NCBI RefSeq assembly: GCF_000003815.2
Contig: NC_049984.1
Coordinates: 25,493,330-25,557,329 of the forward strand
Direction of reading: 5' to 3'
Source: Branchiostoma floridae
Taxonomy: Eukaryota > Chordata > Leptocardii > Amphioxiformes > Branchiostomatidae
DNA length: 64,000 nucleotides
The position numbers and the translations under genes were made by a program. Positions within the stretch are counted from its first letter, which is position 1; each line of letters opens with the position of its first letter. Positions 38,407-47,884 of this stretch are shown here, piece after piece. The notes under the pieces are model-generated. The model was not told where the DNA came from. It worked only from the letters and a program-made list of their open reading frames with translations, and ran no database searches.

Positions 38407-39990
38407 GGGTCTGCATGGGGGGGTCTTGGTAACGCTTAACGGTGAATTCAGGAGGCCCGGTAACGGTTAACGGTAAATTCAGGAGGCCCGGTAACGCTTA
38501 ACGGTAAATTCAGTTACAAAACATAACACCGTTGAAAGTAACATTGACGTGCATTCCTATTTATACAACGCTAGAGTAGTTATATCAATTGGTGGAAATA
38601 TCCGACTAATGACAAAGCAAAAGGTGCCCAGAACCCGGAGGAATGACAGGGGCATTGTCCATGACATCTGTAAATTGACGGAGGCAGAGTTCCCGGCCCG
38701 CCACAGAGACGGCGGTAGCAAATTTCTTATGGGGAGATTGGACTATTGTGAGTTTCAGCACCTGGAGCGCCGAAGGCTCGACGCATTCCAGGGGGGTTCC
38801 GGGCAGGGTTGTAGCCAGCATCTGTCCTTCAGTCCTTTGAAGGAATTTTGCAGCTAGGGACTGAAAAAAGTTTTGCCCATTCCGTCCCCAGGGACAGACA
38901 AAAATTGATATGTAAAGATATTAAAAAACTAAAACCCATGTGTTATTCCTCACCAAAACAGTTGACATTGAACAGCTTAGTCTACAAGCAAAATTTGCAC
39001 CTCAAAATGCAGGAAATACTGTTTCAGAGGGTCTAGGCTTATAAATTTTCTGGGACCCAGACCCCCTAGAAATGATGCGCAACACCACGCCATGCCTTCG
39101 GTGCTCGATAGGATTCCCATTCAAAATCAAGGGGACTGAAAATGATTTCAGGCTGGCTACAACCGTGGTTCCGGGGGTATGCTCCCCCGGGAAAATTTTA
39201 AAATCAAGACCCTCTTAAATGCTGTTTCCTGCATTTTCGGCAAATTTTGCCGACTAACTAGGCTAGGTTGATTTTGACATTTTCATCAAATTACACAATG
39301 ATTATAGCTTTGGCCTCCACCCCCAGAGCCCCCGACATATTTACCATTTCGAGCTCAGAAGGCACGGGACGTTGCAATATAAGTCCGGGAAAATTAAAAC
39401 CTGTACCGTCTGAAACGCCATTTACTGCATTTAGAAGGACACATTCTGCTGTAAGACGAAGCTAAATTAAATGACATTTTATTAGAGAGAAAAGTTTTTT
39501 GTGCCTACCCGCGCCCCTAACATATTTTCACCATGTCATCGTGAGCGCAAGGAAGGTCCGGAGAAACCTCATTTTCTGCATTCTAGGAGTACTTTTTGCC
39601 CGAAACTAAGCTAAGTTTACACTGAAATCTGTATGAGTGATAAGTTTTTGAGGGCGACGCTTCCGCAACATATTTTACCCTGTCCAGAGCCGAAGGCCGG
39701 GAGGCTCGGAGAAAATTTTGAAATCTGGACCCTTTGAAACGCCATTTCCTGCGTTCTGTCTGGCATTTGACTTCGTGTGTACAACGTTAACGGGTTACGA
39801 AGAATTTCTTGGTAACGCTTAACGGTGAATTCGGAATAACAAATAACGGTTAACGTTGAATTAAAACGACCAATAACGCTTCACGAAGAATATACCGATA
39901 ACGGTTAACGTTAAATTAGAGAGGGTCGGTAACGATTAACGGTGAATTAAAATGGCTCGTAACGCTTAACGGAAAAAGGCATGCAGACCC
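38407..39990. mobile_element. Non-autonomous element with TAACGCTTAACGG subterminal repeats
   Basis: Ends GGGTCTGCATG (38407-38417) and CATGCAGACCC (39980-39990) are inverted. Both subterminal zones contain many copies of TAACG(C/G)TTAACGGTGAATT: three in a 31-bp direct repeat at 38425-38516 and about six at 39783-39975. The interior shares the TTGACCCTCTGAAACGCC-type repeats with the neighbouring element. The superfamily is unknown and no clear target duplication was found. Confidence 0.65.
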
Positions 39991-42764
39991 TCACCTAAGT
40001 CTTCATTCGAATTTTATGGAATTGATACGACTCACTGATAGGAAATGTGCACGGAATTTATGCAATGTTACCTTATAATTGTATGTGTTTGGTTTTATCA
40101 AAGCCTCCTTGACCAAACACATACGCCAGGACAACCTTTGCGTCTTTTAGAAACACTTAACATAACTAGCATCCGTCTTCGGAACGGGGCTCTTTTTTTT
40201 GGGGGGGGGGGGGGCGTTGGTTCGCGATTGTCAACGTTGGTTATGTTCTTTTGTGTCGTAAAGGGGGTTTGCCGAAGAAGGGAGTTTGCTATGGAAGGGA
40301 GTTGCCGTGATAGCGAGTCTTTGCCGACAGTTCAAAGATATCTTGTAGAGTCATCTCTTCTAACACGTGAAATAGTACATTCCGTCCCTGGCGATGGTGA
40401 CCTTCTGTCGTGACCCGCCTGTGGCTCCAATATCTAACGTTATCAGTTAAAGTGAACGGCCTAAAGGATTAAATACAATTATAATTGTAGAATCGTATAA
40501 TGAAGTACAATTGTGATTTAATTACTTATGGTATGACCCGAGGGCGTACCTAGAGAGAAAGTTCCGAGTTAGATCCTGTATCACCTCAGGTTCCAGTCCG
40601 ATCATGGCTATCGAATCACACGTTCTAGGCGGTAAATGGATCCTGTAACAACGTGAACTATTGCAGTTCTAATAATAGTCTTACAATGTTTGCGGTACTT
40701 TGAAAAACCCCAAGTGAGCCTCCGTGCGCTTCGTACCTCATCCTTCAGCCGCCACCGAATACCCTCCCAGACGGAATATACACAACCGCCGCTATAAAAT
40801 AGTTCGTCCAAGAAAGCAAATGTTAAATCAATAATGCCGTTACATTTGACTATGTTGTTTATTCCTGACAATTTTATTCCATAGTTTGTAATTTTTGACG
40901 ATATGGGCTGTACGTAATAAGTTCAATACGAGTTCAAAGACAAACCAGATGTTTACGCGCACTGATACAAGAAAAAGGCGTCTGTTATGTGTGGACTTCG
41001 CAGGGCGGCCGTTGCGAAGTAAGGGCGGATTTCTGTTTCTTCAGAATGTCTCTTCTTATTCTTAGCTTGCTTTGGCCTCCGCAAATCTTTGCAGATATCT
41101 TGACAGTAGAATAGCTGGTTCGGGCGTTACTTAGCACAGTACAGGTTGAAGCATCAAAATTACTAAACGTGACGGGGCTTGGGAACTGATGTTTTGGCTG
41201 AAATCCTCGTAAAAATAAAATGCCAGTGTGTTGAGTAATGTTTGGTGGAACCAAGATGTCGACGATATTTTTGTGAATTATTTGATGAGTGAAGAGTCGT
41301 TTGACTTGAGAATACTGATTTCTATTGTGTCAGATAGCCGTCGTTGGGTCACGCGCGTTCCTTTTGATCACTGAATTATGTATACCGACTTGGTCTTGTC
41401 TATACTTAAAATTTGTTTAGGTGCACAGCTCTGTAGTATATGATCGTATAGTATGTCACGTCTGTTCTAGTTCTACGGTCGCGTCCACTGAAGTTGTGCA
41501 TTTACTTTATGTATTTCTTCCCACAACACAGCTCAACCCAGAGCTGAACAGGAAGGCACCTAGGTCTGGTCATCTCAGATTTTATTCTCTGAAGTGTTCT
41601 TAACAAGTGTGGAAGTCATGATGTCCAAATGCTGAGAGAACACTTCCAGCACCTTGATTGAAGTTTTATCTTCTTGACACCCAGATATAACCATACCCGA
41701 CAGAGCAAAACTATTGGCAATTGCAAGACATCCAGCTTACTCAGGGTTCTGTTAGTCAGGTCTATTGTTACAGCTGTCCAGCCTCTTGGAAACCCAGACT
41801 TCGGGGACTGTGCCTCTGGCTCAGTGGGGGCTGGTTCAGCTTTAAGCTATAGGTGGGTTTGCTGGATGTCAAAGTGACAAATAATGATTCATTGTTTTGC
41901 TCAGTTGCCCACAGCAAGGAGTAAGGGCCAGTGTTCAGCCTAGGATGCGATGGCATCATGCCGATTTATGTTGTCAAATATTTTAGTTCAAAGGGTAGCT
42001 GCCCTATGTATGATAACATTAAACAGGGAGTTTTACCTCCTATCAGGCCAAAAGCATATTGCCTGGCATCGGTGGCAGGCGGTAGAATGCCTTGTCTCTC
42101 ACCATACATATCCAAAACGTCTTTCCAGAGGTTTTCATTTATCATTTTTATGTTCAGATCTTAAATGAAAACTGTATAATTACTAATTCATGACTAATTA
42201 AGTAATATTACAGTAGGAGCCAGTGAAGTGCACACTAATTTTGATTGCACGAAATCCCCAAATCCCAAACCAGGGTAGCCCAGCTAGACAATTTTGCAAT
42301 TTTGTACCATGCGGGTAATTGCACGAAATGGGATTGTGCAATTTAACGGGTTCTATTGTACAAAAAGTCAAAGTCTTTATCGCGCCTAATTTTTTTTATT
42401 TATTTATTTTTTTATTCATAAGAAAGTTAAGTTACAATTATAGTGGCAAGCCATGTATATATATATGATATGAATTGTCTGTTGTCTATCTAAAGAAGAT
42501 ATATATACATATACATGATATTCTGATGTGCCTCTAACTTAGCTGTAAATAACAAAAGGAAGGTTTTCTACGCTTAGCAGCATTCTTAAACTTGTAATAT
42601 TTTGCTTAAAGTATACTGTGATTCAGATGAGCGTGCATAGAACATTGATCAAGATAACCATACGGTATGTAATTTTTGTTTAAATATAACGATGGCGTAC
42701 AGCGCGGCACCCATCTCCATTTCAGTAGCCCTGGGCCACACACAACTTTGTGCAATCACTACAG
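39991..42764. other. Intergenic, no supported gene
   Basis: A G-run at about 40199-40214, a (TTTA)n stretch at about 42388-42420 and an ATATAT-rich segment at 42445-42515 are the only structures seen. Open frames here lack motifs and splice context. Confidence 0.4.
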
Positions 42765-42911
42765 CAGGGGGCTAGTCCACTGGTAGTGGTGCGTGGTAAA
42801 CTTCCATACTCTTAACCGAATGCTGAGTGCTAAGCAGAGAAAGCAGCATGTACCATTTAAAAGTGTTCTGTATGACCGGGATCGAATTTATGACCTACCG
42901 AATGCAAAGTG
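42765..42911 (+). repeat. SINE-like fragment abutting the Polinton
   Basis: A tRNA-like start GGGGGCTAGTCCACTGGTAG and a box-B-like GGGATCGAATTT are visible. The Polinton inserted immediately after it. Confidence 0.45.
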
Positions 42912-42917
42912 AACACT
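42912..42917. repeat. Target-site duplication, left (AACACT)
   Basis: AACACT directly precedes the element terminus AGTAGT and is repeated exactly at 57476-57481. A 6-bp duplication is the Polinton/Maverick hallmark. Confidence 0.95.
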
Positions 42918-43101
42918 AGTAGTAATAAGGGTGAACCAGACGAATTCATGCAAATGAGATGCAAATGTATTCATGAGATGCAAATGTATTCATGAGATGC
43001 AAATGTATTCATGAGATGCAAATGTATTTATGAGATGCAAATGTATTCATGAGATGCAAATTTATTCATGAGATACAAATTTATTCATGATATGCAAATT
43101 T
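42918..43101 (+). repeat. Polinton terminal inverted repeat, left
   Basis: 184 bp identical to the reverse complement of 57292-57475. It starts AGTAGTAATAAGGGTGAACC and runs into the 19-bp octamer repeats. Confidence 0.95.
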
Positions 43102-43362
43102 ATTCATGATATGCAAATTTATTCATGAGATTCAAATTTATTCATGAGATACAAATTTATTTATGATATGCAAATGTATTCATGATATGCAAATGTATTC
43201 ATGAGATACAAATTTATTTATGACATGCAGATTTTATTTATGAGATACAAATTTTATTGATGAGATGCAAATTTTATTGATGAGATGTAAATTTATTGAT
43301 GAGATACAAATTTATTTATGAGATACAAATGTATTCATGAGATACAAATGTATTTATGAGAT
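42948..43362 (+). repeat. 19-bp tandem array with ATGCAAAT octamers
   Basis: About 22 units of GAGATGCAAATGTATTCAT and variants (GATACAAAT, GATATGCAAAT). About a dozen units hold the perfect POU/Oct octamer ATGCAAAT. The right terminus keeps only the outer units. Position inside and next to the terminal repeat suggests an origin or regulatory role; that is an inference. Confidence 0.9.
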
Positions 43363-43365
43363 GCT

Positions 43366-43520
43366 GTCACGTGCTAACTCTATAGCCTATTGGTTATGTT
43401 TGTTAAGTAGGTCACGTGCGTCATAACTCTTTACGTGATTGGATATGTTTATAAAGTAGGTCACGTGCCTCACGGAGATTGGATGATCCTTTATGGGTGG
43501 AGTCAGAAAATAGTATAAAT
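43366..43520 (+). promoter_or_regulatory. Promoter of PC4-like gene: three E-boxes, CCAAT boxes, TATA
   Basis: GTCACGTG occurs at 43366-43373, 43411-43418 and 43460-43467. ATTGG (inverse CCAAT) lies near 43389, 43437 and 43476. The middle part is a roughly 50-bp direct repeat containing both (ATTGG..ATGTTT...AAGTAGGTCACGTGC). TATAAAT at 43514-43520 sits 74 bp before the ATG. This whole promoter is deleted from the right arm. Confidence 0.75.
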
Positions 43521-43593
43521 GACGATGAAACTGTAGAGGAAACCATCGCCTTCTTGCGGTAACAATCTGGTATTGAAGACTGACAGCGACGAA

Positions 43594-44730
43594 ATGGCAT
43601 CTCAGCAGCAGCCCAAACGGAAGTCGGTGGGGAAGAAAGCTGGTTCCAACGTGAGGAGAAAGCTGAAGATGGGAGAGCAACCGAAACAACAAGTCTGCAT
43701 GGTGGAGGGGCAGCAGCAGCAGCAGAAGAAGAAGCAGAAGCAGGAGCCATGTCTAAACGACACGTTAGACATCGACGACTTGTTGACGATGATGGAGTCG
43801 AGTGTACAGAATCAGCCACCACCAGTTGAAAGTGCTCATTCGTCAACCTTGCCGAGCACAGTGAGCAACGTAGGCATGTACGGAGTAGAGCCGATCGCCG
43901 TACCAGTCACAGGTGTCGGTTCGTTCGGGCGTAACCCGAATCCTCAGCCCAGCAGCAGCAGCAGCAGTGGCGGTGGCGGTGGCAGCCACGCAGTCAACAG
44001 TATCGGTACGTCACGAAATCCTCCACTGTCCTATGATACACCGTGGCTAACCAGTGTGGTTAACCATGGCGGTACAAACAGCGTTAGTGCACCAGAACCG
44101 ATCGCCATACCATCGACCGTCAGCAGCGTCGGTGCCTTTGGGGTAGAGCCGATACCACAACCCAAAACCGTCAACGGTGGATTCTACACGGCACAGTCAC
44201 CGAACTGTGAGGAAGTGAGGCTGCCCATACACGACAATGTCTTCATTTCGTGTACAGTATTCAACAGTCGCCCTCTGATATCAGTTCGTCAGTTCTACAC
44301 CACGAAGGATGATCCTACTACCCTAAAGCCAGGGAAAAGAGGCCTGAGTATGACACCAGACCAGTGGAACAAACTGAAGGAATCACCGATCTACGGTGCC
44401 ATAATTGACTGCACCTTTCCATCACTGCCTCAAGCAGCAACCCAGAAACCTCGGATGTTCCCTCTGGGGAGTCTGCGGTACGCAGTCGTGGAAAATGCCA
44501 ACGGCAAACCGTCTGTGGGTCTGTACCAGTATTCCTCCGGAGGAGGAGGAGGTGGCTACAACAACAACAACAGCACCAACCTGTACCGTACTGAGAAGGG
44601 CATCACCCTATCACTACAGCAGTGGGAGGCGCTGGAGGCTAGGAAGTCAACCGTAGATTGGATCATGGGGGCTGTGGCAAACGGGAAATCTCCACTGGCC
44701 TGGGAAGTAATTGAAGGAATACCAGTGTAG
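43594..44730 (+). CDS. PC4-like ssDNA-binding protein with two PC4 domains (left copy)
   Basis: 378 aa from the ATG at 43594 (GACGAAATGG). An upstream TTG in frame is not a start. The N-terminal third is Lys/Gln-rich and low-complexity. Three short repeats (STVSNVGMYGVEPIAVP, GVGSFGRNPNPQP, STVSSVGAFGVEPIPQP) follow. The C-terminal part has a PC4/p15 domain at about residues 215-268 (PLISVRQFYTT, LKPGKRGLSMTPDQWNKL) and a second, interrupted by Gly/Asn runs, at about 289-350 (LYRTEKGITLSLQQWEAL). PC4 folds bind single-stranded DNA and melt promoters. In a protein-primed replicon a role in coating displaced strands or in transcription is plausible but inferred. It is the first gene inside the left terminus. 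The right copy lacks the first ~200 residues. Confidence 0.8.
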   Translation: MASQQQPKRKSVGKKAGSNVRRKLKMGEQPKQQVCMVEGQQQQQKKKQKQEPCLNDTLDIDDLLTMMESSVQNQPPPVESAHSSTLPSTVSNVGMYGVEPIAVPVTGVGSFGRNPNPQPSSSSSSGGGGGSHAVNSIGTSRNPPLSYDTPWLTSVVNHGGTNSVSAPEPIAIPSTVSSVGAFGVEPIPQPKTVNGGFYTAQSPNCEEVRLPIHDNVFISCTVFNSRPLISVRQFYTTKDDPTTLKPGKRGLSMTPDQWNKLKESPIYGAIIDCTFPSLPQAATQKPRMFPLGSLRYAVVENANGKPSVGLYQYSSGGGGGGYNNNNSTNLYRTEKGITLSLQQWEALEARKSTVDWIMGAVANGKSPLAWEVIEGIPV

Positions 44731-44929
44731 GTAAACCTGTCTCAAAGTAGATGTTACCTGTGACATAAACACAGGAGGTGATGTCATCAATAAAGTTGCC
44801 TGTGATATGTACACAGGAGAGAAAGGGATTGAAAATGTGTCTGTATCAGTCTTTAGAATGATGAGGATGAGGATGAGGATGAATGGGTACAATGACTTTG
44901 ACGAATGATTAGTATAATGTATAAATGAG

Positions 44930-44937
44930 TATAAAAG
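44930..44937 (+). promoter_or_regulatory. TATA box of Cys-rich gene (left)
   Basis: TATAAAAG 40 bp before the ATG at 44977. Mirror copy at 56547-56554. Confidence 0.7.
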
Positions 44938-44976
44938 AGTGTGTTGGTAACGGATAGCTAAGTTAGTTTGATAACC

Positions 44977-45282
44977 ATGGCGAGTAAGAAGGTCGTGGAG
45001 TCTTGCTCTTGCGTAGTAAGGTATTGTAACAGGTGCATCACACAATGCCGAGTGCTGTGTCCTTTACACATTGAAAAATGTGAACGCTGTACGCTATGTC
45101 TAAAACCTGACTACCTTTGTGCTGCAAATGGAGAGCAGTGTCTTTGGTGTAGACGGCGACTACCTAGTTGGTTTGTTCACTGCCTTTGTCAGAAATGTTA
45201 TGAGATGAGCGCTGACGTCATCAAGAGACTCGAACGTTCGCGTATAAAAGGCACCACTACACCTCGCGAATCGACAGTTTGA
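44977..45282 (+). CDS. Cys-rich zinc-binding-like protein (left copy)
   Basis: 101 aa from an ATG in good context (ACCATGG); the upstream TTG is not a start. About 15 cysteines occur in CxC, CxxC and CxxxC spacing (CSCVVRYCNRC, CERCTLCLKP, CLWCRRRLP, CLCQKC), followed by a basic tail. No family was recognised. The pairs suggest two or three zinc sites, such as a RING-like or zinc-ribbon fold. It lies between the PC4-like gene and the integrase under its own TATA box, a position that fits an early regulatory protein; that is an inference. Confidence 0.7.
   Translation: MASKKVVESCSCVVRYCNRCITQCRVLCPLHIEKCERCTLCLKPDYLCAANGEQCLWCRRRLPSWFVHCLCQKCYEMSADVIKRLERSRIKGTTTPRESTV
45243..45250 (+). promoter_or_regulatory. 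TATA box of integrase transcript (left)
   Basis: TATAAAAG at the 3' end of the Cys-rich gene, about 180 bp before the integrase ATG. Mirror copy at 56234-56241. Confidence 0.65.
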
Positions 45283-45430
45283 AAGTGACACTGCTACGAG
45301 ACGCATTACTCATGGGGTGTCTGTCAAACGTCTATCCACTGAGGGAAGTCCTGTGCAGGGCAGTGGAACGAATTCACTGTGCCTGCATGTGTGTTGGGGG
45401 ACGACTCTTTGTCTTCTTTGAGGGACTGGG

Positions 45431-46585
45431 ATGGTTTCCACCAAGGGTAAAGAAAGGTTTAGCAAAACAAAAAGACGCAGCGACATCAACGACCGAAAAC
45501 CCATTGATAGCATCTTCCGTGACATCTACTATGATCCCAGGAATCCAGCAGGATTTGGAAGTGTTGACAAACTTCATCGAGCTGTGAAACGACACGGAAT
45601 CAAGAGACAACAAGTGAAGGACTGGCTGCATTCTCAAGACACCTACACTTTACATAAACCGATACGTCGACGGTTTAAGAGGAACCGTGTTCAAGTTCAA
45701 TCGATAGACGAACAATGGCAAGCCGACCTTGCAGATATGTCTTCACTGGCTAAGCATAACGATGGTTATCGTTACATTCTAACATGTATTGACGTGCTAT
45801 CAAAGTTTGCTTGGGCCGTCCCTCTCACGGACAAGAAAGGTGTCACATTGGTTGAAGCCTTTCGATTCATTTTGAAAGATGGCAGAAAACCGTGGCGATT
45901 GCAAACAGATCAAGGCACAGAATTTCTAAATCGACACTTCCAAACCCTCTTGAAAAACGAAGAAATTGAATTCTTTACAACGTTTAATGCCGAGACGAAA
46001 GCAAGTGTGGTAGAAAGATTCAATCGTACTCTGAAAACTCGAATGTGGAAATTTTTCACCGCAAACAACACATATCGATATATCGATGTGTTGGATGAAC
46101 TTTTGGAGGCCTACAATCACTCAACACACAGAAGTATCAAAAAGGCACCTGTAGAGGTGACCAAAGAAAATCAACGACTCGTGTGGAGCACGTTGTATGG
46201 ACGTGAACTGTCGTGGAAGAAAACCAAGAAAAAACCATCGTTTAAATTTAAAGTAGGAGACGTAGTTCGAATTAGTAAAGCAAAGATGAAAATGGAAAAG
46301 GGATACACAGCCAATTGGACGACCGAGGTTTTCACCGTTTGTGCAAGAATACCACGTCAACCACCCGTCTATCGTGTAAAAGATTATGACGGAGAGGAAT
46401 TACAGGGGACGTTTTACGAAAAGGAGTTGCAGAGAGTTATGAAAAAAGACGACGACATCTATCAAGTAGAGGACATCCTGGACACGAGAAGGCGAGGCAA
46501 AAAGAAGGAGTTCCTTGTGAAATGGCAAGGATACCCAAACAAATTTAATAGCTGGGTGAGAGAAGAGGACATGGTGCCCATATGA
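45431..46585 (+). CDS. INT: Polinton integrase with C-terminal chromodomain (left copy)
   Basis: 384-aa rve-superfamily integrase. The catalytic DDE core shows D99 (WQADL), D160 (QTDQGTEF) and E195 (VVERFNRT), so D-x60-D and the standard D35E spacing. An SH3-like segment (FKVGDVVRISK, about 273-283) follows. A chromodomain lies at about 343-382 (YQVEDIL, FLVKWQGYP, NSWVREEDM). A short N-terminal helical region precedes the core, and the HHCC zinc finger is not obvious. The enzyme would insert linear element DNA with a 6-bp stagger, matching the AACACT duplication. The chromodomain may steer insertion to methylated-histone chromatin. All catalytic residues are intact and the right copy encodes the same protein. 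Confidence 0.96.
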   Translation: MVSTKGKERFSKTKRRSDINDRKPIDSIFRDIYYDPRNPAGFGSVDKLHRAVKRHGIKRQQVKDWLHSQDTYTLHKPIRRRFKRNRVQVQSIDEQWQADLADMSSLAKHNDGYRYILTCIDVLSKFAWAVPLTDKKGVTLVEAFRFILKDGRKPWRLQTDQGTEFLNRHFQTLLKNEEIEFFTTFNAETKASVVERFNRTLKTRMWKFFTANNTYRYIDVLDELLEAYNHSTHRSIKKAPVEVTKENQRLVWSTLYGRELSWKKTKKKPSFKFKVGDVVRISKAKMKMEKGYTANWTTEVFTVCARIPRQPPVYRVKDYDGEELQGTFYEKELQRVMKKDDDIYQVEDILDTRRRGKKKEFLVKWQGYPNKFNSWVREEDMVPI

Positions 46586-46637
46586 TAAATACAGGTGCAC
46601 ATCCTGCACATCTGGCATTGCATAGACGCATCTCGCC

Positions 46638-47441
46638 ATGGCCAATTCATTTTACATCACTCTCCCTAGCGATGGAAGTGTGGATGTCTTTTCGGATAAC
46701 ACGGTCACCAACTACAGGACTAAACTGGCTCATCCAATAGAACTTACAGGAGAGTGGGAGGTTGGTCTCGTGGAGATACAATATCCTCACAGTTGGCTGA
46801 ACGTTAGGGAAGACGAGAATACGTTAGTATATTACATGGTGGACGAAAAAGACAAAGGAGGTGGTCGGGAATACGAGATCGTCAAAATCTCTGTGGGGTA
46901 CTACAAGGATATTTTGCATCTCTTGAGAAGCCTGAACGAAGCCGCCTCCATACGTTACCCAGACCTCTTCAAGCAACACGACATGTTTGCTTATGACAGC
47001 ATCACGAAGAGAGTGACCATGGTCCTGCCTCCCATGGCGCAAAATTCGACGACAACAAAGACTTATCTGACGGGAGCATTGGCTGAAAAACTGGGATGGG
47101 GAGCGAAGGATGCCATATATGGTAGCTGGGTACAGGCGGAGCATCCACCCGACCCTAACCTGGGCTTTCATTCCTTGTACGTGTACGGGGATGTCGCACA
47201 GCATCGTCTTGTGGGTGGTCTGAAAGTTCCCCTGTTGAGAATTATCAAGATCGAGGGACAAGACGGAGACATCGTTGATCACCCTATCCTGACGCCGCAC
47301 TACATACCCCTGGCCAGGAAACGATTCGAAACGATTGAAATCGATATAAGGAATGACCTCGGCGAACCCGTGCCATTTGTGCAAGGACGAGTGATCGTAA
47401 CACTTCACTTCAGACAGAGGCGGTCTTCATACTTTTCCTAG
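46638..47441 (+). CDS. Putative penton-like minor capsid protein (left copy)
   Basis: 267 aa beginning MANSFYITLPSDGSVDVFSD and including ELTGEWEVGLVEIQYPHSW. This is a widespread protein of metazoan Polintons and adintoviruses, encoded next to the major capsid gene, and its length and beta-rich pattern suit a single-jelly-roll penton. The penton role rests on family recall and position, not on a motif proven here. The ATG lies in CGCCATGG context 52 bp after the integrase stop. The next gene follows after 7 bp, so a shared late transcript is likely. Confidence 0.75.
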   Translation: MANSFYITLPSDGSVDVFSDNTVTNYRTKLAHPIELTGEWEVGLVEIQYPHSWLNVREDENTLVYYMVDEKDKGGGREYEIVKISVGYYKDILHLLRSLNEAASIRYPDLFKQHDMFAYDSITKRVTMVLPPMAQNSTTTKTYLTGALAEKLGWGAKDAIYGSWVQAEHPPDPNLGFHSLYVYGDVAQHRLVGGLKVPLLRIIKIEGQDGDIVDHPILTPHYIPLARKRFETIEIDIRNDLGEPVPFVQGRVIVTLHFRQRRSSYFS

Positions 47442-47448
47442 ATACAAG

Positions 47449-47868
47449 ATGACTGGACAGAGAGGAGGACAGTTGCCGGTGTATTACGGACGGTCTATGC
47501 AGCGGGGGTACGGGTTGGGAGGAATTTTTCGCGGTTTACTTAGATCTGCCGTACCTCTACTTAAACGCGGGGCCAAAAGTGTGGGAAGACAGGCTCTACG
47601 AAGCGGTATAGATTTAGCTCAAGACGTCTTACATGGTCAAGGGGTAAAAAGCGCTGTCAAACGGAGAGCTGGTGAGTTTGGACAGCGTCTGATGTCTGGG
47701 CAGAAAAGAGCCAGAGTGCGTGCACCGCCTGCACCGGTGGGGCAGAACAATAGACGGGGAGCAGGTAGAGGAAAGAAGCCATTAAAACGTGGAACACGAC
47801 CTGGTGCAGTCAGTCGAAAGAGAGCCACTGCACGGCGCGGACGTACCTCTCCTGATATCTTCGGCTAG
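47449..47868 (+). CDS. Basic core/minor virion protein (left copy)
   Basis: 139 aa, very Arg/Lys/Gly-rich. The N-terminus has QLPVYYGRSMQRGYGLGGIF and an amphipathic stretch (RGLLRSAVPLLKRGAKSVG), and the C-terminal half is a basic tail (RRGAGRGKKPLKRG, KRATARRGR). The family is regularly found between penton and major capsid genes of metazoan Polintons. The amphipathic helix recalls adenovirus pVI-type membrane-active peptides and the tail a DNA-condensing core protein; either role is inferred. It ends 16 bp before the capsid ATG. Confidence 0.7.
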   Translation: MTGQRGGQLPVYYGRSMQRGYGLGGIFRGLLRSAVPLLKRGAKSVGRQALRSGIDLAQDVLHGQGVKSAVKRRAGEFGQRLMSGQKRARVRAPPAPVGQNNRRGAGRGKKPLKRGTRPGAVSRKRATARRGRTSPDIFG

Positions 47869-47884
47869 TCACGATATAAACGAC

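Noticed and set aside
42948-43362. CRISPR-like array
   Set aside because: The 19-bp units are contiguous with no spacers, in an animal genome; it is a tandem repeat. The same holds for 29679-30175.
45312-45587. Separate ORF overlapping the 5' end of the integrase
   Set aside because: It is a shifted frame over the integrase with low-complexity composition. The integrase frame is clearly the real one.
46824-47408. 194-codon antisense frame over the penton gene, and its mirror at 54076-54660
   Set aside because: Opposite-strand shadow of the real gene in both arms, with no independent motif.
47789-47884. Upstream extension of the capsid protein from GTG
   Set aside because: It overlaps the preceding basic protein gene, and family proteins begin close to the SCTKSELDLF motif, so the ATG at 47885 is preferred.
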